DNA of 64,000 bases from Serinus canaria (GCF_022539315.1 NC_066338.1:1054001-1118000), one strand, 5' to 3'; positions 11,514 through 23,829 are shown, numbered from the stretch's first letter. Program-made: numbers and translations. The notes: generated by a model not told the origin, from the sequence alone.

Positions 11514-12199
11514 TGTCCTAGGGTGACTTTATGATGCTTGTATCCCCAGTCATCTGTTCTGTTAATGCTGGATATGACATTCTCTGCCTTCAAGACTGGT
11601 TCTGAGAGCAAAGGTGGGGAACAGAAGAAGCGTGGAGTTTGTTACCCGAGGCTGCACCCCTTCAAAAGCAACACTCCTCCAGATTCTGCAGTGCACTGTG
11701 TCGTCTGGGCACTGACGGAGCAGAACAGAGAGCTCATTTGCTTTTGAGTTGGTTTAGCTGGCTGAGGCAGAGTTTTCCCTGGACTGTTTTTTTTTTCCCT
11801 TTCCCTTTTCTTGGAACGTTTCGAACCTGCTGTGAACTAGGACCTGGGGAGCACTGGGAGCTTGCACTTTGTGGCCTATGGGGACCTACTCTGGGCAGCT
11901 GCCTTCCCCAGTGCCGGAGAGATTGATAACAGAGCGAGCACCCACAGGAGAGACTTTCTGATTTGTCGTCTCTTCAGAGCAGCAAATGAGTTTTGTCATC
12001 TGGTATTGTTTATTTTTTTGTGCTGGGGAGTGTTTTGCCTGTTAAATAAACAGATTTTTCGCACTTCTCTCCGAGGAAATTTTCCCCAAATCAGTTGAGG
12101 AGAGGGACCGTGCTGGGTGGGCTTTCTCGGGCGGGTTTTCGGGGGGGGTGGGGGGCAGCTTTTTGAGGTTTTCTGCCAAATTTGCCCTAAACCAGGACA
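11514..12199 (+). mobile_element. LTR of endogenous-retrovirus type, ~686 bp
   Basis: It starts TGTCCTAGGGTGACTTTATG and ends GCCCTAAACCAGGACA. A canonical AATAAA lies at 12045-12050, about 150 bases before the 3' end, which fixes the orientation as plus. It is the same family as the LTR at 5798-6361, read in the opposite direction. The flanking bases (AGCAG and ATCGG) do not match, so a TSD is not visible; one side may have been rearranged. A G-run with interruptions lies near 12140-12155. No gag or pol sequence adjoins it. Confidence 0.75.
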
Positions 12200-12275
12200 A
12201 TCGGGATATGTGCTTAGAGAATGATGGAATTGGAAAAGACCTTTAAGAACACTGAGTCTAAATGGAATTAGCAAA
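12200..12275 (-). mobile_element. Short CR1 3' tail fragment
   Basis: Immediately after the LTR, AGAATGATGGAATTGGAAAA and the following GACCTTTAAGAACACTGAGT resemble the CR1 3' terminal region in minus orientation. The match is short and degenerate. Confidence 0.45.
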
Positions 12276-13076
12276 TGCAACCATCGAGAAATGCTTTGCT
12301 GTTTGAAGAGGACATGGTTTGTCTGGTAAACTTTGCAAGTATTTGCGTCATCCCAAGCACACATGTTCAATGGGAATATAATAAGAAACCTGTGCAGATC
12401 AACAGAGTGATTCTCAGGGTAGGATATTTGCATGTTTCATCTTTCTTCCTGACTTCTTCAAATGAATTGGTTTTAGAAAGTAATGATTGAAATTGTTACT
12501 CTTTTGACAGTTCTGAGTGTGTTACTGACCTTTTTGGCATATGAATGCCGAACAGGTTACTTCACCTAGTTTTTCAGATAAAGACCAAGATTTTTAGTGT
12601 TTCTTCAGCTGGAGGCAGAAACATTGAAATCCTCCTACCTCCTTCTTAGTAGCTAATTTCTATTACAAAATCAGTGCACAATCTTGTCCGTTAAGGTCCA
12701 GTTAGCTCAGTTTATACCAACAGGGTGACATTAGCAGGGCTCACATGATGCTGCAGACAGAAGCCCTCAGTGTGCAGCTCTAGCAGACAGTAATTCCATG
12801 CAGTTGGACAATCCCAGTGCTGACTTTGGATCACCAGAAGAGTAGAAGGAGACAGATTTCATGCAGAGGTCTCTGCAGGAAGTGGCCTGAAGAAGACAGC
12901 AGAAATCCCAGTTGTGTGTTTGTAGAAATCATTTGAATGCCATTTCCAGAAAAAGATCTTCAAATCTAGCTAGCTTTTTCTGCAGATTATTTGTGAACTG
13001 TATGCATGACATGGACAGTTTCACTGAGCATCTGAAATACAGCTGCGTTGAAGTGGATTGAATCAGCGTTGGGAAG
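12276..13076. other. Unassigned sequence
   Basis: About 800 bases between an LTR and the next LTR. I recognise no element, RNA gene or credible coding exon. Confidence 0.5.
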
Positions 13077-14386
13077 TGTCCTGGTTTGAAAGGAAGTGGT
13101 TTTTTTTGGAGACAGTGGTTAGCCCAGTGGGGGCTCAGGTGTGAATATTGGCATCTGTTTGGGCCAATGAGGAGATGGTTCCGCCTCTGAGAATACAGGG
13201 TATAAAAAGCAGAACTCCCAGGAAGTAGCTCTCTTGCTTTTCGGTGAGCAAAGGGATCAGGTCAGTTCTCTCTCCCCCTCCGGCTGTAGGCCGGGTGGGG
13301 GAGGGGAAAAGGCCACGAGGCGGCGTGAGGTAGGCCAGAGGCCTTGGACCTTGGAGAGAGAGAGAGACCGGGGGGGGGGAAGTGAAAGGATGGAGGGGTG
13401 GAAGTAGTGAGAAGCATCGAGCAAATTCCTCCCCCCCCACCCCGCTTCCTAGAGATGAGAGAGAGAAAGGAGAGAAAGAGATAAGACGCGGCTTGCAGCT
13501 CTTGGGAAGTCGGCCAAAAGTGAGAAGGGAGTCCGGCACCTATAAAGATGATTTTAACCCTTTTTATTTCCTCATGATGGAAACCTTGCAAACGTTGATC
13601 CTCCTGGAGGACAGAGATAAGGCTGGAACAAGAAGAAATGGACAAGTGAAATGAGAGGTTTGTGTGAGTAGGGTGTAGCGGAGATAATGAGAATAATTTA
13701 CTTGGGAGGAGACAAACAGAGCAGTTTTTTTGGCTGAACTTTTTCTTGTATGATGTGGACGGACTGGCTTTCTATTGCAACACAGAGACTGCCGTTTTGG
13801 GGGGAAAGCAATGGCTCAGATCCAAGAAAGGCAGTGAAGAGTGGTGATGGGCAGAGATCAGAAATGAGGAAGATGATCTCTGTCGTGAAGCCTTAGCCCC
13901 GGGGAAATGGGGGGGATTTTACTATCCCAAAATGGAGAGACTGTCGTTTTCTTGGAACTGACCAAAGTATCCTTAAAAAGAGAAACCCCAGAAGCAATCT
14001 TCTGGTCCATTTCCATGGTGGGAGCATGGAATATGGAAAGGGGTTAGTCAAGAAATGGCACAAGGAGAAGACTCCTTTCTCTTTAATAGAATGAATTGAT
14101 TGTTTGAAGAAGGATAATGGACTGAGAATTAAAACCTGGGAGATGGGGACTGAAGGAAGATCTGAGTTTGTATTGTATGCTGTAATGTGGGTTGAGAGGG
14201 GGAGGAGAAATGTGTTTAAAAGATTTCCATTCTGTTCTTTGTGTGTGTGTGTGTTAATAAAGTTTTTTTCTTTATTCCTAAGTTGGAGTTTGCTTGCTCT
14301 GTTTCTGATCACATCTAACATTAGACACCAGGGTGGATGTGTTTTCATGGAGGCACTGGCATTGTGCCCAGTCCAAAACCATGACA
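13077..14386 (+). mobile_element. Unusually long LTR-like element, ~1.31 kb
   Basis: The terminal sequences are TGTCCTGGTTTGAAAGG and CAAAACCATGACA, a TG...CA pair with matching imperfect complementarity. A TATA box (TATAAAA, 13201) lies about 125 bases from the start and AATAAA (14256-14261) about 125 bases from the end, so the stretch between is a long transcribed R-like region. A second, 5'-truncated copy lies at 33218-34473. Small frames are present but differ between the copies. The flanking 5-6 bases do not form a TSD. I infer an ERV LTR; a non-autonomous element with LTR-like ends is also possible. Confidence 0.65.
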
Positions 14387-15335
14387 GTGGAATAATGCTT
14401 TTCAGGAATACCTGACATCCAAGTCCTGCAGAAATGGATCCGTTTTTTATGTCCAGATGCTTTTGAAAATCATGGCTGACCATTTAGCTACCTCATACTT
14501 TTAATCAGAAATACAAAGAAAATTTTAAATTCACATTTTTTATAGCTTGAATATTTTTCTGTGTTGATTTCCTGCTTTCCAATTCAGTTCTACAAATCAT
14601 ATTATTAGGTAAGGAGAACTCATGCTATATAAAAATATTTAATGTTATGCTTCCAAGTTAAGTTACTCTTTGCAGAGCCAGTTCCTGAGGCTTTTTTGTT
14701 TTTTTTTTTTAAAAAAGCCTGCCTGGATTCTCTCTTCCCCACACTCATTATTAGATGAAAATCATTTAAATAGTCTATTTTGACTTGACATGGTGCAATA
14801 TGATATTCAGAAATTCAAGGCTCTACTGTTAGGTTGTTTACATGTTTTTCTGGCCTTTCTAACTTTGCACAACCACTCTTTGCAGCTATGTATTTTTGCA
14901 GGAAGGCTTCACAGGGGTCTGTGAGAAGTTTTAATGTGAAGCAGAACTAACATGCAAATTACCCGTGACATACTCGACATATTTCACTTCAGAAAGTTAC
15001 AGTATGCTTAGACGGGATGAAATACGAAAGAACTAGACTTAACACATTTCTAAATCTTGGAAATCTATTACCTGAGCTTTGAGTCAGTTTGCAGGAGTCT
15101 GTAGAAATGCAAAGGTGAAGTCCAAGGAATAGAGCAGAAGGCGTATTGGGCAGGGGTACAGAAAATTGCTCTGAATGTTGATGTAAGCAAGATTGCATCC
15201 TAGAAAGATAGCAGCTGCTTCTGTTGCTGCCAACATCGAGAATTTGTGCCACTGGCCTAGTTTTCTGGGCACTTTTGACCTGTATGCTCTTGAGGGCTTG
15301 CAGATGTGAAGTCCTTTGATCTTTTCTTTCTTTTG
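14387..15335. other. Unassigned AT-rich sequence
   Basis: About 950 bases with homopolymer runs (for example T and A tracts near 14695-14716) and no recognised element or gene. Confidence 0.5.
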
Positions 15336-15341
15336 AATGTC

Positions 15342-16064
15342 TGCGGCTCTTCCCTGCAGCCACGGGAGCAATGCAGTCCCAGCTAGCTGCTCCCCAAGCT
15401 TGGCTTGGCAAATCTTGAGGAAGCCACAAGATTTGCCACCCCCAGGTTCCATTAGAGGACCCCAGGTGGTGGTGCCGTCTGTGGCATGGGTGGCACAGGC
15501 AAGGAGGAGACCACGAGGAGTCCAAGGCAAAGGAAAAAGAGAGGACACTTGCGTGGCTGTCAAGGAGGCTTTATTCCTTAATGGTTGCAGAGGCAAGTGA
15601 CAAAGGAGACAGGCTCGGGGAGGGGGGGGGAGCTGATACAGGGAGTGAGAGTGGAAGGGGGAGACTCAAAGTTACCAATAAGAATAGGTTAGGGGAGGAA
15701 CGAACAACATATCTGAACCAATAAGATACATGGGAGGGGAAAAGCCCCAGGGGCAAATCATACAGCACAGTAAGGGTGACTGACATGGAAAAATCTCGAA
15801 CAAAAGGGGGGTGGTTATAGTGAGTGACAAGGGGAGTAGGTGGCACCACTGGGAGTGGAGAGGACTTATAAGGGCAGGGAGGGAGGAGGGAAGGATCACT
15901 GGGTTTAATGGGCAGGCAAGTGGCGGGAAAGAAAAGTAATAGACAACCTGGGACAAACCATCATGAGGGGAGAACATGGGGGGAACTAAGGACCAAACCA
16001 TTTTCTTAACACAAAACAACTAACACAAATAATAATAACAAATCTTTAAAAACACGATGCCACA
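15342..16064 (-). mobile_element. Solo LTR, 723 bp, family member 1
   Basis: A perfect 6-bp duplication AATGTC flanks the element (15336-15341 and 16065-16070). Read on the minus strand it starts TGTGGCATCGTG and ends GCCGCA. On that strand it has a TATA-like CTTATAAGTCC (15861-15873 region), a polyadenylation signal AATAAAG (15569-15575) and a long R/U5 ending with a GGCAAATCTTGTGGCTTCC segment. A second copy with a ~75-bp net deletion lies at 21470-22117 with its own different TSD, so the two are independent insertions, not one duplicated. 6-bp TSDs fit ERVK/alpha- or beta-like elements. Overlapping frames of up to 178 codons on its minus strand are incidental. Confidence 0.9.
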
Positions 16065-16070
16065 AATGTC

Positions 16071-16975
16071 TATGACCTGTTTTGATCTTGTGTATTGTAC
16101 TGTATTGTTTTATAAACAGACATCTTTCCACTCTTTGAAAGCTGTAGTTGAAAGTTAGGTTGCAATTATGAGTTGGCTGTCAAAAGAATTCATTTTCTGC
16201 TTTAAGCAAAATAGCAATAGAAACATTCAATCCACTCCTGTGATACAGATTCATTTGGAACTTACAGGGTAATTTACATCAGTGGTTGTCCTGCATGTGC
16301 AATAAATATGACTTGCTTGGTTTCTAATGATGATAATAGTCCTCTTTGTATTACTCTAAGAATTGAATCCACCATCATTCTTTTCCTATTATTATTAGTT
16401 TGCTGTAAAGGAAAAACAGTTTTTCATGAACCAAGGAGTAAAATGCATGCATTTAGCATCATTCTTGCAGGTAGTCCTCAATTCTGAAAAGACCTCTCAG
16501 AGTCTGCATCAAACGGGAAAGCTAGACTGATGGCAGAATGCAGAACCTGCCGTTTAGGATCGAGTACAAAATGACACCCAAGAAATTCTTCATGGATGCT
16601 GCATAAGTACAAAGACGCCCTTATTTCAAGGTGAAAAATAGTCAATGTGAAACTTCTTCGATGAATAAAAAACTATGCTAATCAAGACACTAGAGTACCA
16701 AGTGTGCTACAAGGCTTTTTTGTACTTAACATCATTCCCAGCATGAAAAAGTACTATTTTTATTGTAGATTGTTTAGGAGTGCACAACAGTTTGGAAAAA
16801 AAGTGCTTTTATTTTTCTATTAACAAGAACTGTGTATCATTCTAAGAGATACTGGAAAAGGTTTTTGAAAACAATGTTATTTTAAAGGTTATTCTATTCA
16901 TACTTCACAGGAAAAATTTGATCTGCTGTTCATCCTGAAGACTCTTAAAGGAAAATGTCTTGGTTGCGTTCTCTT
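16071..16975. other. Unassigned AT-rich sequence
   Basis: Roughly 900 bases between the LTR and block A copy 2. I recognise no element or gene. Whether the inverted repeat extends this far out cannot be tested, because the right arm runs off the window. Confidence 0.5.
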
Positions 16976-19900
16976 CTCACTAGTTCAGGAGCTCCGTCTT
17001 ACCTGCATTCTAATCCTTTTTTATGTTCTTGATGGCTCGGCTTAGACATCCTTGTCTCCATTACCATCATGATTTCCATATCAAGTGATGAGAATTTTTC
17101 TTCATGATTGGTGAAGTTAAGTGTCATAACATTAATGTCAAGTCAATTTGAAGGTTTTTTTCAAAAGGAATCTCTTCCTTCCTAATGAAAACCATTGGCA
17201 ATAGCAAACCTACTCAGTTTTTCAGGAAGTGATATAATACACCTGTAGAGTACAATGTCCTCCGAGTTGTTTTTTCACCAGAAGAAGAAAACTGCTGTTT
17301 TCTTCTTCTTCTATCACCTTAGACTTACTTATTCAAAACCTTTTTAAACCTTTGAATTTCTATTTATAGCTAATTCCTTTCACAGTGTGCTATAGCATAT
17401 GTATTTTAAAGGCCATTTGTACATATTCAAATGGCTTACTTCTATTCTACTAAGAAATGGCTGTACTTCTAGTAGGGAAACATCAAGGTGCAGTAATATT
17501 TTATCTTGAACAAAATTTAAAAAACCCCAACTGTTAAAAATGATACCTGAAAATGACGTCTGTAAGACCTAGGCAGGAGGCTTTTTCTAGAACAATTTGC
17601 AGTTCTTCCCAATTCTATTTTTCCCTCCGATCACTTTGTACACAAATATTTTTACACAGTCTTCTAACAGTGGCATGTTACTCCTGGGGTAGAGTATTGC
17701 CCTGCCAGCATTGGAATTGACTCGACTGTAGTTGTGTTCAAATTTGCTGATGGGACAAAGTTTTTTTTGCTGAACACACTTTAGCAAGCAAGAGAGCTTC
17801 TTGGTCTTCAGATGCTATGAGTCCCAGAAAAAGATGTATGAGGTGGTGACACGCCTCGTGTTTTGAAGAGAGATCAAAAACTTATTTCTGTGGTCACCTC
17901 CCTTCTGGTACAGAAAGCGCACAGAGGGCTTTGAAGCAGCACTTTCACCCTCTTTGCATTCACTAGTAAATCTGAGACAGAGCTTGCCCCAAGGTTTCTG
18001 CAAAAAGGCTCTTTTGATGCAACTGTTATCCAGACAATATCTCTGGGAAAATTTGCAGGGGCAGAAAGCAAGCCCTTCCTGGGAAATCTACAGAAATGGT
18101 TCAGAAATTATTTCCACTCACTGTTGCTAACCTCTGCTGTCTAGCTGTCGGATATGCTTGGGACCATGTTGAAATAATTCTAAACGATGTACTGAGGCTG
18201 CAATATTGAGTAAACATAGGTATATTCCATATGTGTCATATGGAAAATATTTCTATTGGTAAAAATGAGTTTCACAGAAAACAAGAACAGCATGGTAGAA
18301 AAAAACCTACATCACTAGAAGGAAGATGCCCAGAATTCCTCTTTTAAAGTTACACAGAATCAATATTTTTTAAATAAGGTTGTGAAACTTATGAAGAAGT
18401 AGGAGTACATTCCACCTGACTGGTGCACAAGTTCATGTTTCCAACTTTCAAAAAACATATTATTCAAAGAAAAATGTTCTGCCTTGTGGAAAAGTAGCCC
18501 ATTAGTAATTTTATCAAAGGTAGGATTAGATCAAGTTTTCCTACAAGACAGTAGCAGTACTATGAAAAGCCTTTTGGCATCTATTTGACTACAGGAAACC
18601 TGAGCAAGCAGAAGTGTTTTTGCCTGCTTCAAGCTGTACTTCCTATTTGCTACTGCTGCTTAAACATGGTCAAAAGAAACTTCTAAAAATATGACTTCTG
18701 TATACAAGCAACAGGAACTATCCATTACTTTCCAGCCAATTTTAACTAGAAAATATCAGACACACACTCTAGTTGAATATTCAAATGCATGGATGGAGTA
18801 TACCACCACTAAGAAATGGGAATGCTTGACAAAGGAGCAAATGCAGATGAATTTGAGAGAAGGAAATTATTGCAGAGCTAACTGCAGTCCCTTGACTTTA
18901 CAAGAAATGAGGTCCAGTAAATCCCAATCTGAAACATAAAGAACTCCCTTTTTGAAATGGGTTGCATCTATGGTCCTCTGTTCTTCCTATATGAAGAAAC
19001 TGTGTTTGGAATCAATCTTCCAAGTGGTATGGCTAAAGACCTTAGGTACCTCAATTTTTTTTTTTTTTTTATGAAGCAACTGTCTCAAAACATCTTTAAA
19101 CTGACTTTTCCCCTAAAGACGCCGCATTTTAAAAGAGCACCTTGTCATTTAACAGGGTATTCCAAACATCATTTCCAAATTTAGACTAAAAGTAACACTC
19201 TTTCTAGTTACCTTTCTTTTTTTTGCAGTTTCCTGCTAACATAGGCAGCAAAGTAGAGAACAGACCGCAGCTCTTTCTGGAGCATCTTGAACAAATGCCC
19301 TTGCTTATGTTCCAATCTTTCACTTTGCCAAAATCCCTAACGATGAAGAAAAGGTTGTGAGGGCATTACTAGTAGTATTTTATGGAAATATATGGGTGTG
19401 ATTTATCAAGTAGAATTTGTATCACATAGATGATACTTGACAAACAGCAAATGAAGGGGTTTCTTTCAGCTCTCAGACTGATGTTCCATGTCAGTAATTT
19501 AATAAAAAGATAACAAGAAGGATATTTTTTAACAGTGAGCACCCCTCCCCATGGACATCTGAATCTTAGGAATAGACAGTGTCTGATTTAGAAAAAAATA
19601 AAGAATGATCACAGTTTAAAGAAGCATATGATCATGAACACTTTGCTGATGGAACGTAGCCCATTCATTGGCTGAAATGAAGCAGGTAGACAGGACATAG
19701 GAAATATCGTTTTGTGGATCAAACATTTATTTTCTAAAGTGATGCTTACAGATGGTGAACTCACCAATTTCGATATTGCACAGTAGCTAAGGCTACCTAA
19801 CTTGCTCCATCAAGTTATCTCTTGGAATCATCATCCAAGGGGATTTTCCCCTGCCTCTGTGAAAATGGGCCTACCTTTTTCACAATACTTTTGCAGCAGC

Positions 19901-21463
19901 ATTGTTAGGCCTGATCAGCTGGTATGGAGGGTGAATTATCAGCGGCAAGGTGACTGGCCTGGGTCATTTGCCTCAATGGATTTTGATCTAGGGGATATTT
20001 TGAAGACCTGCTTCAGCCCTGTTGGTCAAACACAGCCTTCAAATGGTGCTAAACAATTGTTCGGTCTGTGGACCACATGAAAACGTCCTTTCTGGTGCCT
20101 GTACTGGGCCATACGCTCTTTATTCTCTCCCTCAACTTCTCCATCACCTCTCATCTCTTTCACATGAGCTGTGTTCAAGGTCCACAGGATACTTTTCACA
20201 GAGTCTTCAAGCCTGATGCAGTAAGAGTGATGAACAGAACGCAGCTGGCATGGATTTCCCAGTTTGGATAATACCTCTTGTGCACACAGATCCCCCCATG
20301 CCCAGAAAAACCTTCACTAGTACTAGTGTGCTACCTAAAGCGCAATTTAGTCTGAAAGAAAAGCTTTGGTCAGAGAGTATCGGAGAGATTTGCATGAAGC
20401 ACAGGTATCTGACAGATGCACTTTTGAATAGCAGAGGAAAAAGAAAATGGCAAGAAGTTTTTAATGTTACCCGTTCTAATTTTCAATTCCATGCACTTTT
20501 TCAAAAAGTGTCAATCTCAAATGGCCATCAACATCTTTCAGTCCTCTGTAAGTTAGTATTCATATCAAATGTGTTTCAAATCAAAAGAATTGCAAACCTG
20601 TCCTCAAAGTTGATAGGCCTAGATTTAGTATTTCTGATCTAGATGAGATGAAAGGAAGACCTTTTTTTGCTGTTGGGGTGCTGGAAGGCTGGAACAGGTT
20701 GTCCAGAGAAGTTGTGCTAGTCACATCCCTGAACGTATTCAAGGTCAGCTTGGATGGGGCTTTGAACAGCAATGAATGCCACCCTTGATGGTAGATAAAC
20801 AAAGCTTGAATATAGAAGAAACTCAGATGGAAGTATAGGAGCAAATTTTCTCTCAGCTCTTGGGGTAAATCCAAAGGTGTACAAAATTGCATTTCTCTGT
20901 CATTTTCACGACTGTAACAGAAAGGTTGATGAAAACTATGCAGAAGATATCAAATTTTAAAAGAGATAAGAACTACAACATCAAACACATGGGATGGGTT
21001 TCAACATGGGACACTCTCGGAGAGAAAATCTCTGTCTTTCAACACTTCATCCCAATCACGAGGATTTCATGAAGTGCCAAAGAAGGCGGCAAAATATCCT
21101 TCAGGACAAGATTTACTGTAGTTAAGCCTGGCCATTAGTCGGAATTGGTCTTTGAACTAATGTAGATGTACCACGCACACTTTCCATGCACTGAAAAATT
21201 ACTGTTTATAATGAATAAGTGATGAGGATCCAAATTGATTGAAAGCATCTTAAAAATGTCAAGTATTTCACTGTAAATGATCAATGATCAAAATACTTAT
21301 TCACCTTAGTCAGGGACCAATAAATTCTTCCATACCATGATGGTTTAAAATTTTATAACCAATGTTTTCTTCTGAAAATACATCATCTAATTTTTTCTAT
21401 CTTTAGAAGAAAATATTCCTAGACATACAGGAAAGTAATTTGAAAGGAACAAATGATAGGAAA
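16976..21463 (+). repeat. Block A, copy 2; outer part of left arm
   Basis: Collinear with 1-4500 in the same orientation and with 60249-64000 in reverse. The part from 17718 inward is matched by the right arm in this window; the part before it is matched only by copy 1 because copy 3 is cut off. A CR1 3' scrap sits at about 20650-20785. A reading frame at 19802-20080 is open here and in copy 3, but the differences between them are mostly amino-acid changing and copy 1 has a frameshift, so I do not call it coding. Confidence 0.9.
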
Positions 21464-21469
21464 CGATTC

Positions 21470-22117
21470 TGTGCCTCTTCCCTGCAGCCACGGGAGCAAT
21501 GCAGTCCTGGCTAGCAGCTCCCCAAGCTTGGCTGGAGGAAGCCACAAGATTTGCCACCCCCAGGTTCCATTAGAGGACCCCAGGTGGTGGTGCCGTCTGT
21601 GGCATGGGTGGCACAGGCGAGGAGGAGACCACGAGGAGTCCAAGGCAAAGGAAAAAGAGAGGACACTTGCGTGGCTGTCAAGGAGGTTTTATTCCTTAAT
21701 GGTTCCAGAGGCAAGTGACAAAGCAGATAGGCTGGGGGGGGAGGAACGAACCACATATCTGAACCAATAAAGATCATACATGGGAGGGGAAAAGCCCCAG
21801 GGGCAAATCATACAGCACAGTAAGGGTGACTGACATGGAAAAATCTCGAACAAAAGGGGGGGGGTGGTTATAGTGAGTGACAAGGGGAGTAGGTGGCGCC
21901 ACTGGGAGTGGAGAGGACTTATAAGGGCAGGGAGGGAGGAGGGAAGGATCACTGGGTTTGATGGGCAGGCAAGTGGCGGGAAAGGGAAGTAACAGACAAC
22001 CTGGGACAAACCATCATGAGGGGAGAACATGGGGGGAACTAAGGACCAAACCATTTTCTTAACAGAAGATAACTAACATTAATAATAATAACAAATCTTT
22101 AAAAACACGATGCCACA
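21470..22117 (-). mobile_element. Solo LTR, 648 bp, private to left arm
   Basis: Flanked by a perfect 6-bp duplication CGATTC (21464-21469 and 22118-22123). It is the same family as 15342-16064 but lacks about 75 bases in the middle and a short piece near the plus-strand start. The right arm has an uninterrupted target at 60243-60248 (GAATAA, with matching flanks on both sides), so this LTR integrated after the arms duplicated, or the right arm was never converted. Confidence 0.92.
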
Positions 22118-22123
22118 CGATTC

Positions 22124-23092
22124 TGCAAACAGAATTCAAGGAAAAGCTGTGTTTTAAATGTGAGATAGATATTCAACCGAATTTTTGTACCAGGTATTTT
22201 AAATAGTGTACCAGCTCTTTTGCCCACAAAGAGAGGTATTTAGCATTTCAGTCTTTTCCAAGGTCTTCATGATCTGCTATGCTGATCTCTGTGGGTGCCT
22301 AGGTATGTGCAGAAGGAGAAGGCACGTGAAGGGGAGTGTCTATGTTTGCTTAACACTCGTAGTGGCAGATTCATGCCTCAGCTCCATCATTTGTTTTAAA
22401 AACTTCACAGAGAGTGGATATGATGTTTATTATCCAAAAGAGATCAATTCCCAAGTCACCCATTTTACTTTACCTTGTAAATCACATGCTTTTTTTCATA
22501 TTTTATCAAATATACTTTCAAGCCATATGGAGGAATGAGAATGTGGAGAATCCCTCCAATGTCTTGCAACTTTTAAGCAAATAGATTTTCAAGAAAATCA
22601 TCATTTCTCTCTTAAATACGTCTGGGACAGGCATGATGGTGGCGTCAACCTGTTGGAGTTTTTGTTGCTGGGGGTAGTTGTACGAAAGGATTGGTTTTTA
22701 CATTGACCGGTTACTGAGTCAAGTGCATGAACACATTTGAAATTCACCTGGAGTTTCCTTTTTCTTGCAGACTACTTCTAGAACTAGCTAGCAGACTCGA
22801 GATGACTCTTTTTCTCTGTTTTTGTTTCTTTCCTATTTTCTTGACTTCTTTGCAACTATCTACACTATTTTAGAACTTTTTTCCCCAACTAAAATTGTTT
22901 CACAGACCGATAATTAAGATCTGCTTTTTACAAGGCATTTTTGAAATCTTTGTTAGAGTTAAGAAAGTTAAGGACATAGGTCTTTTTCTTCCCTTATGAA
23001 TATTGCAAGGAAATATGAGTTTCATAAAGACCAACTCTTTATTTTTATTTGGAATCCAAGCAGATAATTCCCATACAGTAATACATTTGGTG
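22124..23092. other. Block B sequence shared with right arm, unassigned
   Basis: AT-rich sequence matched in reverse at about 59276-60242. No element or gene is recognised; a 110-codon frame at 22206-22538 is not kept open in the right arm copy. Confidence 0.5.
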
Positions 23093-23098
23093 GACCGA

Positions 23099-23483
23099 TG
23101 TCACCGACATGTTTTATGAAAAATCCTTCTTTAGGATTTCTCCCCTTCTGAGAGCTGAGAGGCCTCAGGAACAAACTGTAAACAATTCTTATCTGCTGCT
23201 GTGGAATGCAACAGAGGAAATCTGTGATTGGCCCAGTCAGACTGTTTCCAATTAAGAGCCTATCACAGAACACCTGTCCGGCCGGTCTCGGTCTGGGAGA
23301 AGACCTTTGTTTACATTTCTTTTCTATTCTTAGCTTAGCATGGTAGTGAAATCCTTCTCTCTATTCTTTCAGTATAGTTTTTATATATTATCTGTCATAT
23401 AATAATAAATCAAGCCTTCTGATACATGGAGTCAACTTTCTCATCTCTTCCCTCATCCTGGGACCCCTGTGAACGAGGTAACA
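23099..23483 (+). mobile_element. Solo LTR, 385 bp, private to left arm
   Basis: Starts TGTCACCGACATG and ends GAGGTAACA. The flanks are GACCGA (23093-23098) and GACCAA (23484-23489), a 6-bp TSD with one later change. The right arm carries a single GACCAA (reverse complement at 59270-59275) with both flanks intact, an exact pre-insertion site that also tells which TSD copy mutated. AATAAA lies at 23404-23409 and a CCAAT-like GATTGGCCC upstream. A sister LTR lies in the satellite at 39153-39536. Confidence 0.92.
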
Positions 23484-23829
23484 GACCAATATTTGCCATT
23501 CTGATGTTAGTTGTCATTTCTTAACAATATGCCTTCTGTGACTACGTTGACAACCCTTTTGGTAAAGATCCTAACTGGTCTTAGACACACATAGGGAGAA
23601 ATTTGCTCAGCCAGTGTCAGTCTTAAGCATGCATCTCAGAATATCTTTCTCTAGCTGGGGAATTTTCCCATGAAAGGGATTCAGTTATGGAAGAGACAGT
23701 TATCACGGAGGTTTACATTCTTCTTGAACACTACTTCAGGAACTTAAATCCCATGTCCATTTGGATCTGGCTCTGCACAGAGCTTTGTCATGCCAGTCCT
23801 TGAAATGCATCTCTAAGAGAATTCACTAG

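Noticed and set aside
12690..12760. tRNA-like GGTCCAGTTAGCTCAG string
   Set aside because: Only a short A-box-like resemblance; no cloverleaf or B-box follows.
15084..16019. Overlapping 115-178 codon frames on the minus strand
   Set aside because: They lie in a solo LTR with TSD; the second LTR copy at 21470 carries deletions that break them.
19802..20080. 92-codon frame in block A copy 2, also open in copy 3 (61631-61909) and partly in copy 1 (2907-3128)
   Set aside because: It needs a non-ATG start, copy 1 has a one-base insertion upstream, and between copies 2 and 3 I count about nine amino-acid changes against four silent ones, which is not what purifying selection leaves.
15342..22117. 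A single provirus bounded by the two same-family LTRs
   Set aside because: The TSDs differ (AATGTC and CGATTC), each LTR has its own pair, and the sequence between is block A, not gag-pol-env.
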